DNA of 64,000 bases from Rhizopus sp. PT2906 (lineage: Eukaryota > Mucoromycota > Mucoromycetes > Mucorales > Rhizopodaceae). The notes under the pieces are model-generated. The model saw nothing but the letters and a program-made list of their open reading frames with translations, did no database searches and was not told the DNA's origin. The number at the start of each line of letters is the position of its first letter. Within the stretch, counting starts at the first letter, position 1. This document shows, piece by piece, positions 20,240-33,500 of this stretch. The stretch is from contig JAMYHX010000001.1 in the NCBI GenBank assembly GCA_025529335.1, positions 1 to 64,000 on the forward strand. Direction: 5' to 3'. The position numbers and the translations under genes were made by a program.

Positions 20240-21023
20240 TTATTCTGGTGTATAAGGTGATTGAGGTATATCAAGATCTAAGACATTGGACAGGGTTGAC
20301 TTCAAATCATTAAGTGACACTGGTTTGCCTATGCATCCATTCTAAAAGAGTATATGAGTAACCCATGTCGAAGAGTGTTTCAATTGTATTTATATTTACC
20401 ATGCCGGCATTAGTATACAACTCGCGCCATTCTTTGGTATCATTCGTGGTGACAGCAACGATGGGTATATTACGATTATGAAGCAGGATATCGAATTCGG
20501 TGGATGATCGTATATGGCGTGCTGTCTCAACACCATTGAGGATAGGCATGTCAATGTCCATCAAAATCAAATCAAACGGTCTACATCTCAATAACTCTAA
20601 TGCCTTTACTCCACTCTTTACTAGTTCTATATGCTCAAACACGTCTGGCATATGTGTGCTCAGTAATCGCGATAGTATTTGTAAATTGACAGCGTTATCA
20701 TCTACGAGCAATGCATGAAGTCTAGGTGATTTTACTCTCTTTGACGGATTGCTGAATCGTCTTTTAAATAATGCAGATGGCGATGGTAATGATAATGATG
20801 GTAGTATCAGTGGGACTTGAGGCGTTGTTGGCGGTGATGGTAATGATGATGATAGTGACTGAGATGGTTCTTTATCAAAGAATGAAGTTGAGTATCTTAT
20901 ACAGGTGGGTCTAAAGTTTGACTTTCCGGTATCATGAATAAGTATAGTAGGCGTCGAAGGTAATGAATTGAATAACTGAGATTCCTTTATTCTCTTTTTG
21001 TTTTTGTAAGCAAAATAATCCAT
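20240..21023 (-). CDS. orphan response regulator (receiver domain)
   Basis: Two exons (21023-20400 and 20341-20240) encode 241 residues. The first 100 are basic and Ser/Pro-rich, without a recognised domain. Residues about 103-235 are a receiver domain: acidic pocket LLVDDN (Asp108, Asp109), phospho-acceptor Asp156 in LILMDIDMPILNG, Thr192 in VAVTTND, and Lys214 in GCIGKPVSLNDLK, which becomes visible only after removing the 58-bp intron. No histidine kinase, HPt or DNA-binding domain is attached. It is therefore a stand-alone receiver that would take phosphate from a hybrid kinase through an HPt protein. It is not clearly Ssk1 or Skn7, since it lacks their extra domains. Confidence 0.87.
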
Positions 21024-23871
21024 GGCTTTAAAAAAATAAAAATAAAAAAATAAAATAAAAAAAAAAAGATGTAAAGAAAGAAAGCACGGAAAGGGGTTTT
21101 TCTTGGCCGCTCTTTTTATAGGCAGCGTTTATCGGAATAACCTAAATCAAGGAGATGAAGGAACCAATTGTCCGAAATTAATAAAAATTTTCGTTTCTAC
21201 AGCAACAAATTATTTCCTTTCCTGGTAACAGAGACCAATAGGCGCATTCCAGATTCACTCTCTTTCTTCTTCGTGTTGAACTTTCCTGTATTATTTATCA
21301 CATGTAGAATTGAAGACAATTCATTAAAGACACTTGCACTCGTTTGGTTGCACCGTGAATGTTGTCCAAGCCGGTTCCCGTGGTTACCCAGCCATGAAAG
21401 AACCACTCGACTTTCTTTTTTTTTCTATTTCTCTTGGTTGCTCAGCGGGTTTTTGACAGATTAAGAAAAATGGATATTTTTAATAGAACCCCATTCAACG
21501 AAAAAATTGATTGAATGCATTGATTTATAATAAATCATATTATCATACTGTTATTTTTGGATGTTCTATAGACCATTTGACCTTGATATATATATATATA
21601 TATCATTTCTTGTCGTTAGCTAGAAATAATGGATCGAGTCTATCTCTCTTGTTTTTTTCTTTATGCACTCGTGTAAATTTTACTCCGGGACCCTTCGAAC
21701 TGTTTTCAAATTCCTTGTACAAGGCAACAGTCATGGGACGATATGTGTTTGTTTGATGTCGACGTGCAAAACAAATTATTACGCGCAACACGGTCCATTC
21801 CTTTATCCTTGGCAAAGCACATGATATTTTTTTATTTTTTATCATCGTGTCCATCCTTTACAGCCAATCGCTTTTGAGCTCCATAAATAAGCGATGGGGC
21901 ATTTCAGTAGGCTAATCGGTTTAACCTTTATGTAATTCATTGTTTTGTCGCTTTTAGTTTAAGAGGTCTAGAATAACTGTATGAAAATGAAAGAAGTTCC
22001 CCTTCCCTCAGGTGACTACGAATTGCCACGTTGAAAAAGTTGCAAGATACAAAAAAAAAAAAGCTTCTAGAGAAATCTGTTCACCCTTTTTACATGATCG
22101 TATTACAATGTTGGCGCAAAAGAATTTTTTCCTTGAAAATACTAATAGAATGTTTCTAGAAAAAAAAAGTTCGATAGAAGTTTGGCCAGACTTCATCTGT
22201 AACATTCTTTAGGTAGCAATCCGCTTTGTCTTTAGAACAAATAAAAATGGTTCGCGAATCAATTAAATTTCTAAATTTGGAAATGTTTATTTGGTTCTCA
22301 GTAGATGCAGCACCCTTTAAAACCATTTGATACCCTGATAGAACAAATAAATATAAGGGGAGCGAAAGAGAAGGGAAGGATACTGATTTCAGGGTCGAGA
22401 ACCATTTCATTATTGGTTAATTGGTTTAATCAAAAAGTAAGACATATCAAATCACCAAGTTGATTAAAAAGATTGTTATCAGATATTTCATTTCAAATCA
22501 AAATAACAAAGCCAGCGCACACATCAGTGTATCCTTAGGAGGACATGTGCCGTTACCAGAATATTCTATTTGATGGCTTGTTCATATCTGTAATAAGAGA
22601 ATGAAAAAAAAAGACTATTAGACCCAGTGAGAAAGTCATTCAAAGAAGAAAAAGGTTGCATAAAAAGTTAATTGGAGACTATGATTAAGCATTGCTTGGC
22701 AAATTACAGATGCTAAATCAAGTAGAAAGCTATCAAGAGATTACTCAGTTGATTGCGATAAAAACAGACTGTGGCTTTCTTTTTTGATAAAAAGGAGAGG
22801 TAGCACATAATCTTTGTTTACTGTGTCATAGAATTGAATTGTAGTAAATGTGCAATTAGTCTTTTGACAGACATGGATTAATAATAAATCAATAGGGAAT
22901 ATCATGATCCCATGACTTATTCAGTCATTTCGCTATTATTAGCATCATAAGTAGCCTATGGGTATCTAAAGTTTATTTATGGTCACAGTATACTTTATCT
23001 AATTGAATCATGCTTTATTATTAGTCACGGGAGTAGTCATTCATGTATCTGTAAAATACCCCCATTCAATTTGAACAGGCTTATACTACTGTCTAAGAAC
23101 TTGTGATTGATAATGACGGTGAAGACGGAGATTGAATTGGTGAATGTCGAAGCATAAATTTCGATTAATCTGTTCTTTCGTGTTTAAACCACCATCTCCA
23201 TAATTTCTTAAATAAGCTATGTTTCTTGGATATTAGCTTTTGAAGTATGACTAAAGCATTCTATGATTGTCTATAGATCTGCTAGTGCTTCAACTTTGTC
23301 ATTACAATACCAAACCGTCTTAACTGAAGATGATAAGAAATGTATGAAGCATACATATGATCAAGTGACAAATGTGTATTAAAGACGGATGTTACTGTAA
23401 TGAGTGCAGTTTGCGACGAGTCGAAGGACTACTCTGTTGAGCAACAGTAACATATCTATTACTTGATTTGACAACAGTAATAGTCTTTTGCATTCATATA
23501 TTTTGATGTCAATAACAGAAAGTTGGTCAACATGTTTGGCAACAATTGTTTTATAATTTATTTCTAAAGGCTTAACCGGCTTGATGTGATGCTTTAAGTA
23601 GTCTTTTGATGCACTTTTTTTTTTTTATTATTAGTAAGAAATGGAAATAGCTGCCTCTCACAGCGCTGTATATAGGCTGTCATTACTGGTTTAGTAAGCC
23701 ACTACGTAAGCTTTACTTCATCTGAGCGTGCTTCGGCAAGTTTCCTACTATAGAGGTGTCTGTGCACAGCGCTTACGAATCCAGTCAAATTAGTAATACG
23801 GAAATTTCATTGGAACAGTATTAAAGGCAGCTGTTTTACAATTCTCTCTTTTTCTTCTTTAAATACTCGTG
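21024..23871. other. gene-free 2.8-kb stretch
   Basis: AT-rich DNA between the divergent response-regulator and UFD1-family genes. I find only short frames, a (ta)n run near 21588-21602 and poly-A/T runs. No terminal repeats, tRNA boxes or family motifs were seen. The half nearest 23872 presumably contains the UFD1-family promoter. Confidence 0.5.
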
Positions 23872-26028
23872 ATGCAAGATCAACAACAGCAACAACAACA
23901 GCAGCAGCAACAAGACATTGTGTGGAATTCATATTATTTTGTTAGACAAGCACAACCAGAACTTGAGCATGGAGACAAGATTATATTACCAGCAACAGCG
24001 CTTACACAATTACTCTCAAAAGCAGGATCTGAACAATTACCGTCACCTCTGACATTTGAACTACGCCATCCTCACATGAACGCAACGATCCACTGTGGTG
24101 TGAAGGAGTTTTCTTCCTCTGACACAGCCGAATTGCCTCTATGGATTCTGTCTGCCCTTGATTTAAAAGAAGGCGATCGTGTGCTTATTCAACTGCGATT
24201 ACTGCCCAAGGGCACATGGACAAAGTTGAAGCCATTATCAATAGATTATAAAGAGATTACAGATTACCGTGCTGCTCTCGAGGCTCATCTTCGTGGGCAT
24301 TACAATACTCTAACTACCGGTCAGGTTCTTTCCTGTCGGTATGGTGGACGCACCTATCAGTTTAAAGTGGTAGAGCTGAAACCTAAGGACGCAGTGTCAA
24401 TCACTGATACCGATTTAGAAGTAGATATTGAAGCAGCCGAAGAGCAACAACAGCAAGAGAAGAATTGGTATCCATCTAGTGAGCCTGTAGTTATTCGTTT
24501 AAACGAGTCCCAGTCAAATGTCGAAGTGCCTTACAAATCATATAGATATTGGACAGTTAAAATACCTCAAAGCACATCTGTGAAGCTTGTATTTAATGTA
24601 GAAGCAGGTGATATAGGTAAGTGATTGTATAAGCTGATACGACAGAATGTGGAAGACTAAGTCGATGCGTGTATGTATAGATGTTGTTGTAAGCAGTCAA
24701 GATAAAAAGCCGACAGTTGACAGATTTGAATGGGCAAGTCTAAGCTCAGATAGTGAACGAACGATTCGTATAGACAATGCACCATCGGACACATTGTACG
24801 TTGGTTTACACGGATATAAAGAAAACTCAATTGTATCCTGGAAGGTAGAAGAGGATGATGGAAGTATGGAAGTGGATGACAACGTCAACGAGAAGCCAGA
24901 AAGTACAGAAAATAAAGCCCAGTGCAAGAACTGTCATGCGTGGATATTGGAGCGTACAATGTTATTACATGAGGGATTCTGCTATCGCAATAATGTACCT
25001 TGCCCTTGGGGATGCGGAAAAGTTTTTAAAAAAGGAAGTGAGGAGCTAGAAAAACACTGGCATTGCGATCAGTGCGAGCATACGGGAACCACAGATGATA
25101 AAGACAAACACATTGAGTATTACCATACGCTAAAGACATGTGTCTGTGATACTTTTACAAGCAACACATATGATGCATTGGCAAAGCACAAGAGCACTGA
25201 TTGTCCCGAAAAGATGATTATTTGTCGATACTGCCATGTATGTATTGTTTTGTATATGATGTATCGCATACTTATTTATCACTATAGACATTGACCGCAC
25301 AAGGAGTTGTTTCACTGGATGCGAGAGATAGACTGCTGGGGTTAAGATCCCATGAAAGTTACTGTGGGTCACGTACGATTACATGTCAAAAATGCAACAA
25401 GCCCATACCCATCAAAGATATTCAAATCCATGCCAAGATACACGAGGTCAAGCGTCAACAGCAGACATTACCCCCTGCTTGTTGTAACCAAAACTGTACA
25501 AGACCCCGAGCAAAGAATAGGCTCTCACTGTGTCAATTCTGTTTTGGTCCATTTTGGATATCTGAAGATGATCCTAAAAATGCCAAGTTGATGCAAAAAG
25601 TTGCACGAAAGCTGCATTCGCAATTAACTGTAGGATGTGGAAATAGTTATTGCCGAAATAAGGTACACAGACAAACAACAAACATACGCTCTTTTAAGGC
25701 CCTCTTACGATGTTTTTTGATTATGTAGTACTGTGCTACCTGTACCAAAGACCCAAAAGATGCAACTACAGCTGCAAGTATGCTGATACCCCTTATTAAA
25801 AATTTGCCTAAAGAGCTAGTCAAGCCAGATCCCCAGCCAGAACTCTATTTCTGTGTAGACGAGTCTACGACGCGCAAGAAATTTTTAGCCGAGATATTGT
25901 GCGATATGACTGAACACAAATTTGAATTGGGATGGTGTGTCAAGGCACTTGAAAGTGAACAAGAAGATTTAGATAGAGCACAGACTTGGCTGGATCGTAA
26001 TGCGCCGAGAAAGAACCTTAGACTGTAA
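23872..26028 (+). CDS. UFD1-domain protein with C-terminal zinc fingers
   Basis: Exons 23872-24616, 24681-25237, 25288-25662 and 25729-26028 give 658 residues. After a polyglutamine leader comes a UFD1-type double-psi beta-barrel domain, residues about 20-170 (LEHGDKIILPATALTQLLS, GDRVLIQLRLLPKGTW). The middle holds a beta-rich segment, and the C-terminal half is full of Cys/His pairs (QCKNCHAWILERTMLLHEGF, CPWGCGKVF, CRYCH, CQKCNKPIPI, CCNQNC, CATC), ending in a UBA-like helix (VKALESEQEDLDRAQTWLD). This architecture matches the plant and fungal UFD1 zinc-finger family, probably acting with the Cdc48/p97 segregase on ubiquitylated substrates. It is distinct from canonical Ufd1, which lacks the fingers. 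The ATG at 23872 is preceded by no alternative in frame. Confidence 0.85.
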
Positions 26029-26770
26029 ATATTTTAATATGACCATAAACATCATGTCAAATAAACACAACATTTGAAAGTTTTGTTTGAATATTCTTAT
26101 GAATATCGTGTTCTCTTTTACTTGGATGTTTGCTTGTTTTGTTTATCCACGCCTAAACGATTACTTTAATTTGAATTCACGCAAATATTCCGTGCACGCG
26201 ACTGGGTACCTTGATGAAAAATACACTATGTCATACATAGGGTGAACAGACGATATTTGCCATGTTTGCTCTGTATCATCCCTTTTTTCTTGGTTGTACA
26301 TTGTTTGAAACAGTATGTTCTCTCCTCTTTTGTTTGGGCTATTTTAATAATATGAATGCATAGAAAAAGAGATTTGTGTAATAAACTATTAATAAGTTGT
26401 TTATCATTATTTCAAGAATACTTAACTCATGTATCACTGAGATGGCTTGTTTGTTTCCCCAGCCAGGCTTGATGTTTTTCTATCACTGTTGCATTCAACT
26501 TACCATAATCAAAAAAGATAAGTTCGACCACAAGCAAAATAGATAAATGTTAAAGTAGGAGCTGAGGTAATATTTTATTAGCAAAGGAATAACAAAAAGG
26601 AATAGTAATAATAATAATAGTAATACAAATATACACAAGATGAGAACGAGTATTTATATGTGGTATGGGTGTTGGTTTTATATTATAGTTTGCTTGAATA
26701 GGGATCATCGTGTCCTTAGTTTTCTATATAAAGTTTTGTTAATGATAGTTCATGTAGCTAACGAAGGGTA
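26029..26770. other. convergent 3' intergenic region
   Basis: About 740 bp between the 3' ends of the UFD1-family gene (+) and kinesin-6 (-). A plus-strand frame at 26640-26900 overlaps the last kinesin exons in antisense and has no family signal. Otherwise AT-rich with AATAAA-like strings. Confidence 0.5.
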
Positions 26771-29700
26771 TTACCGTCGCTTAATTTGTGGTCTATTCTG
26801 TTCAAAGATATCAATGACCTCGTCTTCGCTTGCTTCTTGCCCCTCTGTCAAAGAACAAGCAAGAGAGTTTCTGGTCGATGTCCTGTCCGTGGCTTGCTAA
26901 TATGTAATACCATCAATGAATATATGACTCATGTTTATGAAATGTATACCAACCTCTTCTTGTGATAGATGCCTCTCATTATCAGCTGAATTCTCTCGAC
27001 ATTCAGTTCGGTTCAAGATATCCTTGGTTATCTGACTCAGTTTAAGATGACATTCCTCTATTGACTAAATCATTGCAATATTAGGGCTACTTTGAGTTGC
27101 TTATAAAGAATTAATTTACTTTGATTTGACGTTTTAACTTTAAGTTTTCCTCCTGTAGTTCTTCAATAGTTCTATTATCTTCATTTACTTCATAGTTTGC
27201 TTCATCTATAGTGGCAGGTAAAGGTGACTGTGGTGTCGAACCTTTGGTACCAAGTTGTGCATACTTCTTGAATAGTCGAAATGCCCTAGTTCGTATCTGA
27301 AAAGGGTCCTTTTCAAATTTCTCAGAGGCAATCACTTTTAGTAGTTTGCCCATTTTGGTTTCCTATCCGTGTTCATATTTAATATTTATAAGTCAGTGTT
27401 TGCTTTTGAACACACCTTGGCCAGATCAAACGTGACTCCTTCAAATGCCTCTATCTGTTTCATGATTGCATCTGTATCTTCACAGAGCTTGTCAATGAGA
27501 TGTAAGTAACGAATCCGATAACAACTTGAGGCATCACTACTCACCACATCCTTTTTAAATATACTTCGTCGTAACTGTTTTCTTAGCCTCAGAAAGGAAG
27601 CGAACGCTTCATCTCCGTCGGATAGTCCGTCTCTTTCTGGATCTAATCTCGAGTATTCACTGCCTTCATCGTCTTTCTTTTGGTCTTCTTTAGCTAGATT
27701 TGTATCAGAATTCAGAATACTTTGCTTATTACTGATGTTGTCATAATATTCTGTGTTCTTTTGACCCTCTTGTAGTCGGCGTATCTAACGTCAAGTATGA
27801 GTAACTACAAAATTCTGTAGATCTTATTCCAAACCTCTTCCATAAGTCTCTCCTTTTCTAGTCTTTCTTCTTCTGCCTTAGATTTTAAAGTATTTATCTC
27901 CTCAATGATCATCTTTTGCTTTTCTAAAAGCTGGATTATACACAGTAAGTAACTTAGACCGTCTTCAATGGTTTTGTATTTACTCTATTAAGTAATGCTC
28001 TATTATGCACTAAAAAAGAGTGTATTAGCTTGTTGACTGTATCTCTATCACTGCCAAGTCTTACCATTCTGATCATCCATCGTATCTCCATTTAGCTTTT
28101 CAAGTTCACGTTGCATCATATCTTGCTGCTCATACTGTAAGAAAAGGGAACACGCTATAATGTGAAGTAGGATGACATACCTCCTGTGTAGCTGATGCCA
28201 ACAATACTTCTTGTTTTACTTGGTTTCGAATATCGTTAATGCGATTCTGCTCTTTCTTTATCTCTTCTAATTTTGAAATCAAGTCTTCCAAAAATGATTT
28301 GTATTCACTAGACTTATCATAATGCGAGTCTGAGGCGATGTCTTGCTCCAACATTTCCGTAGATGACTCAATACGCGGACGCTTTGATGTCGATTTAATA
28401 TTCTTTGGATCAACCCATGTTTTCAGTTGCCGTATTGTCGTAACGTCTTTGGCCACAGCTGAAAACTTCATAACATGGCTGTTTTCATCAAAGCTTGTGT
28501 CAAATGGATTGAAGTTGACAATGATCGCCTGTAAGAGAAAAGAGTTAGAGATCTTATTTTATGTTTTCTTCCTTGATTCTTACCGCCTTTCCATCGCCTT
28601 CGAACGTGCTTTTGAACATTTCGGTTAGCTTGCTGTGCCTGTATGGTATAACTGTAGTGCTCTGATGATTCTAATAGTTTAGTATCTTTTAAGAGATATC
28701 TGCATCTAGTATTACCTTATTCCATTCACCCTTCATTTGATTCAGTCGAAGCATTTCCATACATTGTCCAAGAAACATGAGGGATTTATTGATATTTCCA
28801 GCTTCTTTTAGTCTTTGACCTAGTGCATGTTTAGATTGTTGGTGATTATCGGCAGAGATCTGATAATTACCTGAACTAAGTGTATTTCTATACCTTTCGG
28901 ATCCTGCCAGGTCAACAAATGATAATTTTGATAGCATGGCATATTGAGGATCTTCACACACAAAGTTATTATGATCTATAGGACATCTCACGATATGTAC
29001 TGTAAATATACTATGACTTCGACTACTCTCTTGATTCATTGCTGTAGAAAATACTCGTCTGTTCTGTTGTCCAAATGACAGTATAGCATGTGCTTCATGG
29101 GTTGACTTTACTTTAATAAGGTTCATGTCTGCCACATATTTGTTTCCTGTACGTTGTTCATATTTGAAATGTAGTTGGTTTCTTTTGGCTCCTGGCTTTA
29201 TTGGTGTTGGATCAAGTAGGTCAAATATCTGTTCGTTGTAAACTTCGATAAATGAAATCCAAATTCCATATTCAAATGCAGTATCAACCTTGATCTTTTG
29301 ATCACTTATTGACTGTTCCTGAACCTACACATTCACTTGATGTTATTGTCTGCTATATGTCACGACATGACTTCCCTTACGTTACAAAGCGTCAAAAGGT
29401 GTCTATTCTCTTCTTCTGGATTATCATACGCAATTGTTGCACTATGCATAGCTGGTTTCAACTATAAAAGGAATCCATGAGTGTTCATCGTCACGATGTT
29501 TATATATTGTTTTACTTTAGTCTCGCTCTTGTACTGATCGATGCTATTGAAAATCAAACTCAAGGAACGAGGTACCAATCCAGGATCCTCTGGTTTTCCC
29601 ATCACTGTGTAAGTCTTTCCTGAATTCGTTACACCATACGCAAATATGAGCGCATTATTTCCATCGAGTGCATCCTGAATGAGTGGTAAAGTTGTTTCAT

Positions 29701-30080
29701 TAAAGAATGTTTGCTGATCTGTTGAATCGTTAAATATCTTGGTGAATCTGTATTTCTCTGGAGTCTTATTTCTGGTTCTATATGCGTTAGAATCCTACAA
29801 ATGATGTGTTATGTATCTATACGTCGTGTTTCTTTTTTTTATATCGTACAACTGGTGGAATCATTGAGACCATGTAGTCATCTAGTATTTTGATATATGG
29901 ATCACTGTCTCGACTGTCATCATTAGATCTAGGCCGAAGACGTAAATAAGCCTATAAAAGGGTGAGAACAAGCAATTATTCCAACTCTTTTGATCTTGCC
30001 TTTATTGGTTCTTTCTCCGGATTGTAGGATGGCTGTCTCTTGGATACAGAATCAGGGGTTGATGAGCTAGATCTATGCAT
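26771..30080 (-). CDS. kinesin-6 motor protein (KIF20/MKLP family)
   Basis: Fourteen exons (30080-30000, 29951-29850, 29794-29516, 29461-29381, 29324-28716, 28670-28584, 28528-28181, 28134-28065, 28009-27984, 27930-27835, 27784-27416, 27362-27120, 27064-26954, 26896-26771) give 875 residues. The motor domain begins with AYLRLRP; it has the P-loop GVTNSGKT (residues 115-122), switch I NQESSRSH near 278, switch II DLAGSE near 319 and the end HVMKFSAVAKDV. The P-loop variant with Val-Thr-Asn and the string PRSLSLIFNSI are typical of kinesin-6. Coiled coil and charged tail follow. Kinesin-6 motors act at the spindle midzone and in cytokinesis. Intron 1 (29999-29952) uses a GC donor. Start chosen as the first ATG of the 5' exon. 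Confidence 0.9.
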
Positions 30081-30521
30081 TGTCGGAGGCAAGCTACAGA
30101 AATAGTATTTAATACAAATTCAATGTTTTGTCTTTCCGTTTACTTGATCCCACTTATTCCGTTACTTTGAATGTTTATTTTTTCCAAGAAAGAAGTAAAG
30201 GTTGCCTTAAACAGTTGAATGATCAGTGCGGGGATTAAACATCAAGACGTGCACTAACGGGAACAGACAGATACTGTATTAAATCTAATTCCAAAGCAGT
30301 GGCTTCACTCTCTAACATGATTGTATACTATGTTTGCTCATATTTTTTTTTGTATAAGAATGAGTATGTGATTATGCATATGACATATAATAAAAAGGGG
30401 GGACTTTCTATAGGAATACAACAATATATCTATTGTTGTATTTGGTACCCGCATACTTGTATCTCCGTCCAAAAGCAACAAAGAAAAAAAAAACTTTTTA
30501 TTACTTCTAGTGAATAATAAA

Positions 30522-33500
30522 ATGGACTTTACGTCCGTGCCATTCCAAGAATTACTTGTCCATAATGCAGAGGATAAACAGCTACTCAACTTTCTATCAC
30601 ACCTTGATAAGCAATATACAGAAGCACAGGACGAAAAGGTTCGTTTCGGCACATTACAAATCTTGATCCCGGTTTATAAAGCCTACTTGAACCGATTACA
30701 AGATATTGACGAAGGGAATCGTGTTTTGGAGACATATTTAAAACCTTGGATATTGACAAGTCTTTCACATGAATCAACCGTATCAACAGAGAGTGTCCAC
30801 CTATTGGAAAATACAGTCGCATTTTTTATTGTCAAATCATTTTTGACAGGATATCAATTTGGCAAGGATACCATCTTGATGCTTCTTTGTCAATTAGTGT
30901 CAATCATGACGATTGAACCTGATTTTGTTGATTTAAAGCCGATTGAATTTATCGAAACATGTGTTGATAAACTAGAATGTAGTGAACAGTGGCAGCAAGT
31001 TCAACAGCACAAGGACAATTCTATAGAACTTGAGTGCTGTTTGAATATACTCAACTACTTTATACGGGATCTAAATGAAAATGAACAACTAAAAACAATG
31101 GGTGCTAATGATATGGATCATTGGATAGAGTTGATCTTTAGTATTGCAACTGCCATGATTCCGTGTACAGATGCTACCGTACGAAGCAAATTAGCACATG
31201 ATCTATTACCAAATTTACTCCGTTGGAAGCAACATAACAAAGATTTCGGAAAGCAAATCTATTGGTGTGAGGCAAGTACTATGGCATGAAACGTTTCTTA
31301 CTGATCATCCCGGCTTATGCATATTCTAGATGTTATGGCAACGTACGCTTCAAATGTATGGCCTTCCTGCCACCAATCTCTTGAGATTAGAAATATATGG
31401 ACTCATCGCTCGATTCTTTGATTTTTATTTTGGATTAGATGAAGGAAAGCAGACACCAGATATTCGTACGGATCTTCGCTTTGAAGAAAGCTTCTTTATG
31501 ATCTTACAAGTAAATATAATATTCCCCTTCTTTGAGCTATTCATTAAAAGCATCCTTGTTAACAGAGTGGATTACGAAGCAATGACTCATTAGCTCGAAA
31601 GTACTCTGCTTATATTCTTAAGCGAATTATCGACTTTACCGAAAAGTATCCCTCCACCATTGCTACCAAGTCTGAAAGCGACTGGACCCGATTCTTCAGA
31701 TGGAATGTGGATAAAGCCAAGCAGTACTCGGATTGTTGGGAGGACTGGTTTCTGCTGTATGACATTATGCATGAAAGCGTTATTCATCTCGTCGATCCTG
31801 TGCTACATCGATTTGAAAGTCTATTAAATGCAGATAACGGAATGGATCCATCTTGGTGGACACTCATTTTCTACCGTGGATTCCAGAATGAGACAGCCTC
31901 TGTTAAAAGAGGTTCACTAGAATACATCTTTTCCAGAGAAAACCCTCAGACACTGCATATAATGGGTGTGGAACAAGGTTTCATGTTTGGTGCACTCTTC
32001 AAAACAGTTGACAACACTTCTCTATTTCAAGTACCTACTCAAGGAGCCCTCGTTAGTCCTTTTGGAGAGCATTTCAGAGCGTTCATCTATCGTCTTGTGC
32101 AGGCCTTGCAGACAGAACATAAGGTCAATTTCTTGCGACAACTTATTCACCATTTTTCTCATGTCGTAAGCAGTCCGGCACCTATCCTCTATGCTATGGA
32201 AGCTTTGGCTGAAGTGGATCGTGTCAGCGCATGGGGTCCAGAAGAATTAAAATCATTAAGGGTATTGGTCGATCGCCACAGAAACTTCAAGTAAGGACTG
32301 CTAATGATACGCTCGTTTTCTGTTTATTAAAGCGTCTGATAGCATACCAACTACTAAAAAGTTCTTGCGTAAATTGGGTGTTGCTGCTACCGTTAGATTT
32401 GCTCATACAGCAACGTTATCATTCTCTGATATTGCAAAGTAAGACAAGGTTAACATAAAAAAGAAAGAAAGGCTAATTTATCAATATAGGACTGTCTCTT
32501 CGCTTGTGAACGAGTATCCTATAAATGCTTCATCACAAGAATTCAAAATGATTCGATACTGGCTTGAAAATGATGTATCTGCAAATAAGGTAAATCGTTT
32601 TATGACTGAACTGTAAACAATAAAATAACTATGTTCAATTCAAGTCACTAGACAGTATTCGACAAGGATTAAAAGATCGTATAGAGACATATGTATGCGA
32701 ATTGAAATCTGAAGGTAGAGCAGATATATATATGTTTATATAGACAACTTATCCCCCCTTCTTTAAATAGATATTCCAGAGACTGTCTTACGCTCACAAG
32801 CTAATGTACTTGCACGTGCCTCAGTCTTTGCCGTCTCTACTAATGAAGGTCATGTTGACGAGGAAAAGCTACTAGATCTTCTCGATGCATTCTTGATTCA
32901 TCTGACAGATTCATCCATGTAAAGACATACACTAGACTATGCTGATGATTCTAATAACTTTTATTAGCTCCGATGTTATGTTCTCTAGGTTACTAACTCT
33001 GTTGGAGTCATTGTGGGAGAACTTTGAGGCCACCTTTGATAATCAGTTCAATTTTACAAAGACTGTGCACCTTGATGATGATGCACTTTTGTATATATTA
33101 GCAAGAATCGAAGGAAAATATCTCAATAAGGAGGGACCAAACGTTGTTGGTAAGTTCAAGTTGTCATTGTTTTTGAAGCAGTTGATTTATTTTACTATAG
33201 ATGGGGATGTAGTCGATCTTTATCTTTCATTAACCAAAAGGATACTTGGAAAAGAAAGTGTCCTCGAATTAGAAAATAAGACGGAAGCTATTCAGACTTA
33301 CTATGAAAAATGCATTGATTTATTAAAACATCGTAGTTCAGGTAATATTTGATCGCACATAGATATTTAAATACTCAATCAACTATAGCTGTAGACCCAA
33401 ATAAGGAATTATCAAAGCCATTCCACATTCAGTTACTAAGAATACTCTATCAAGCTGCCACAGATCTATCTTATTACAGTCTGGATTATGATGATCAGGC

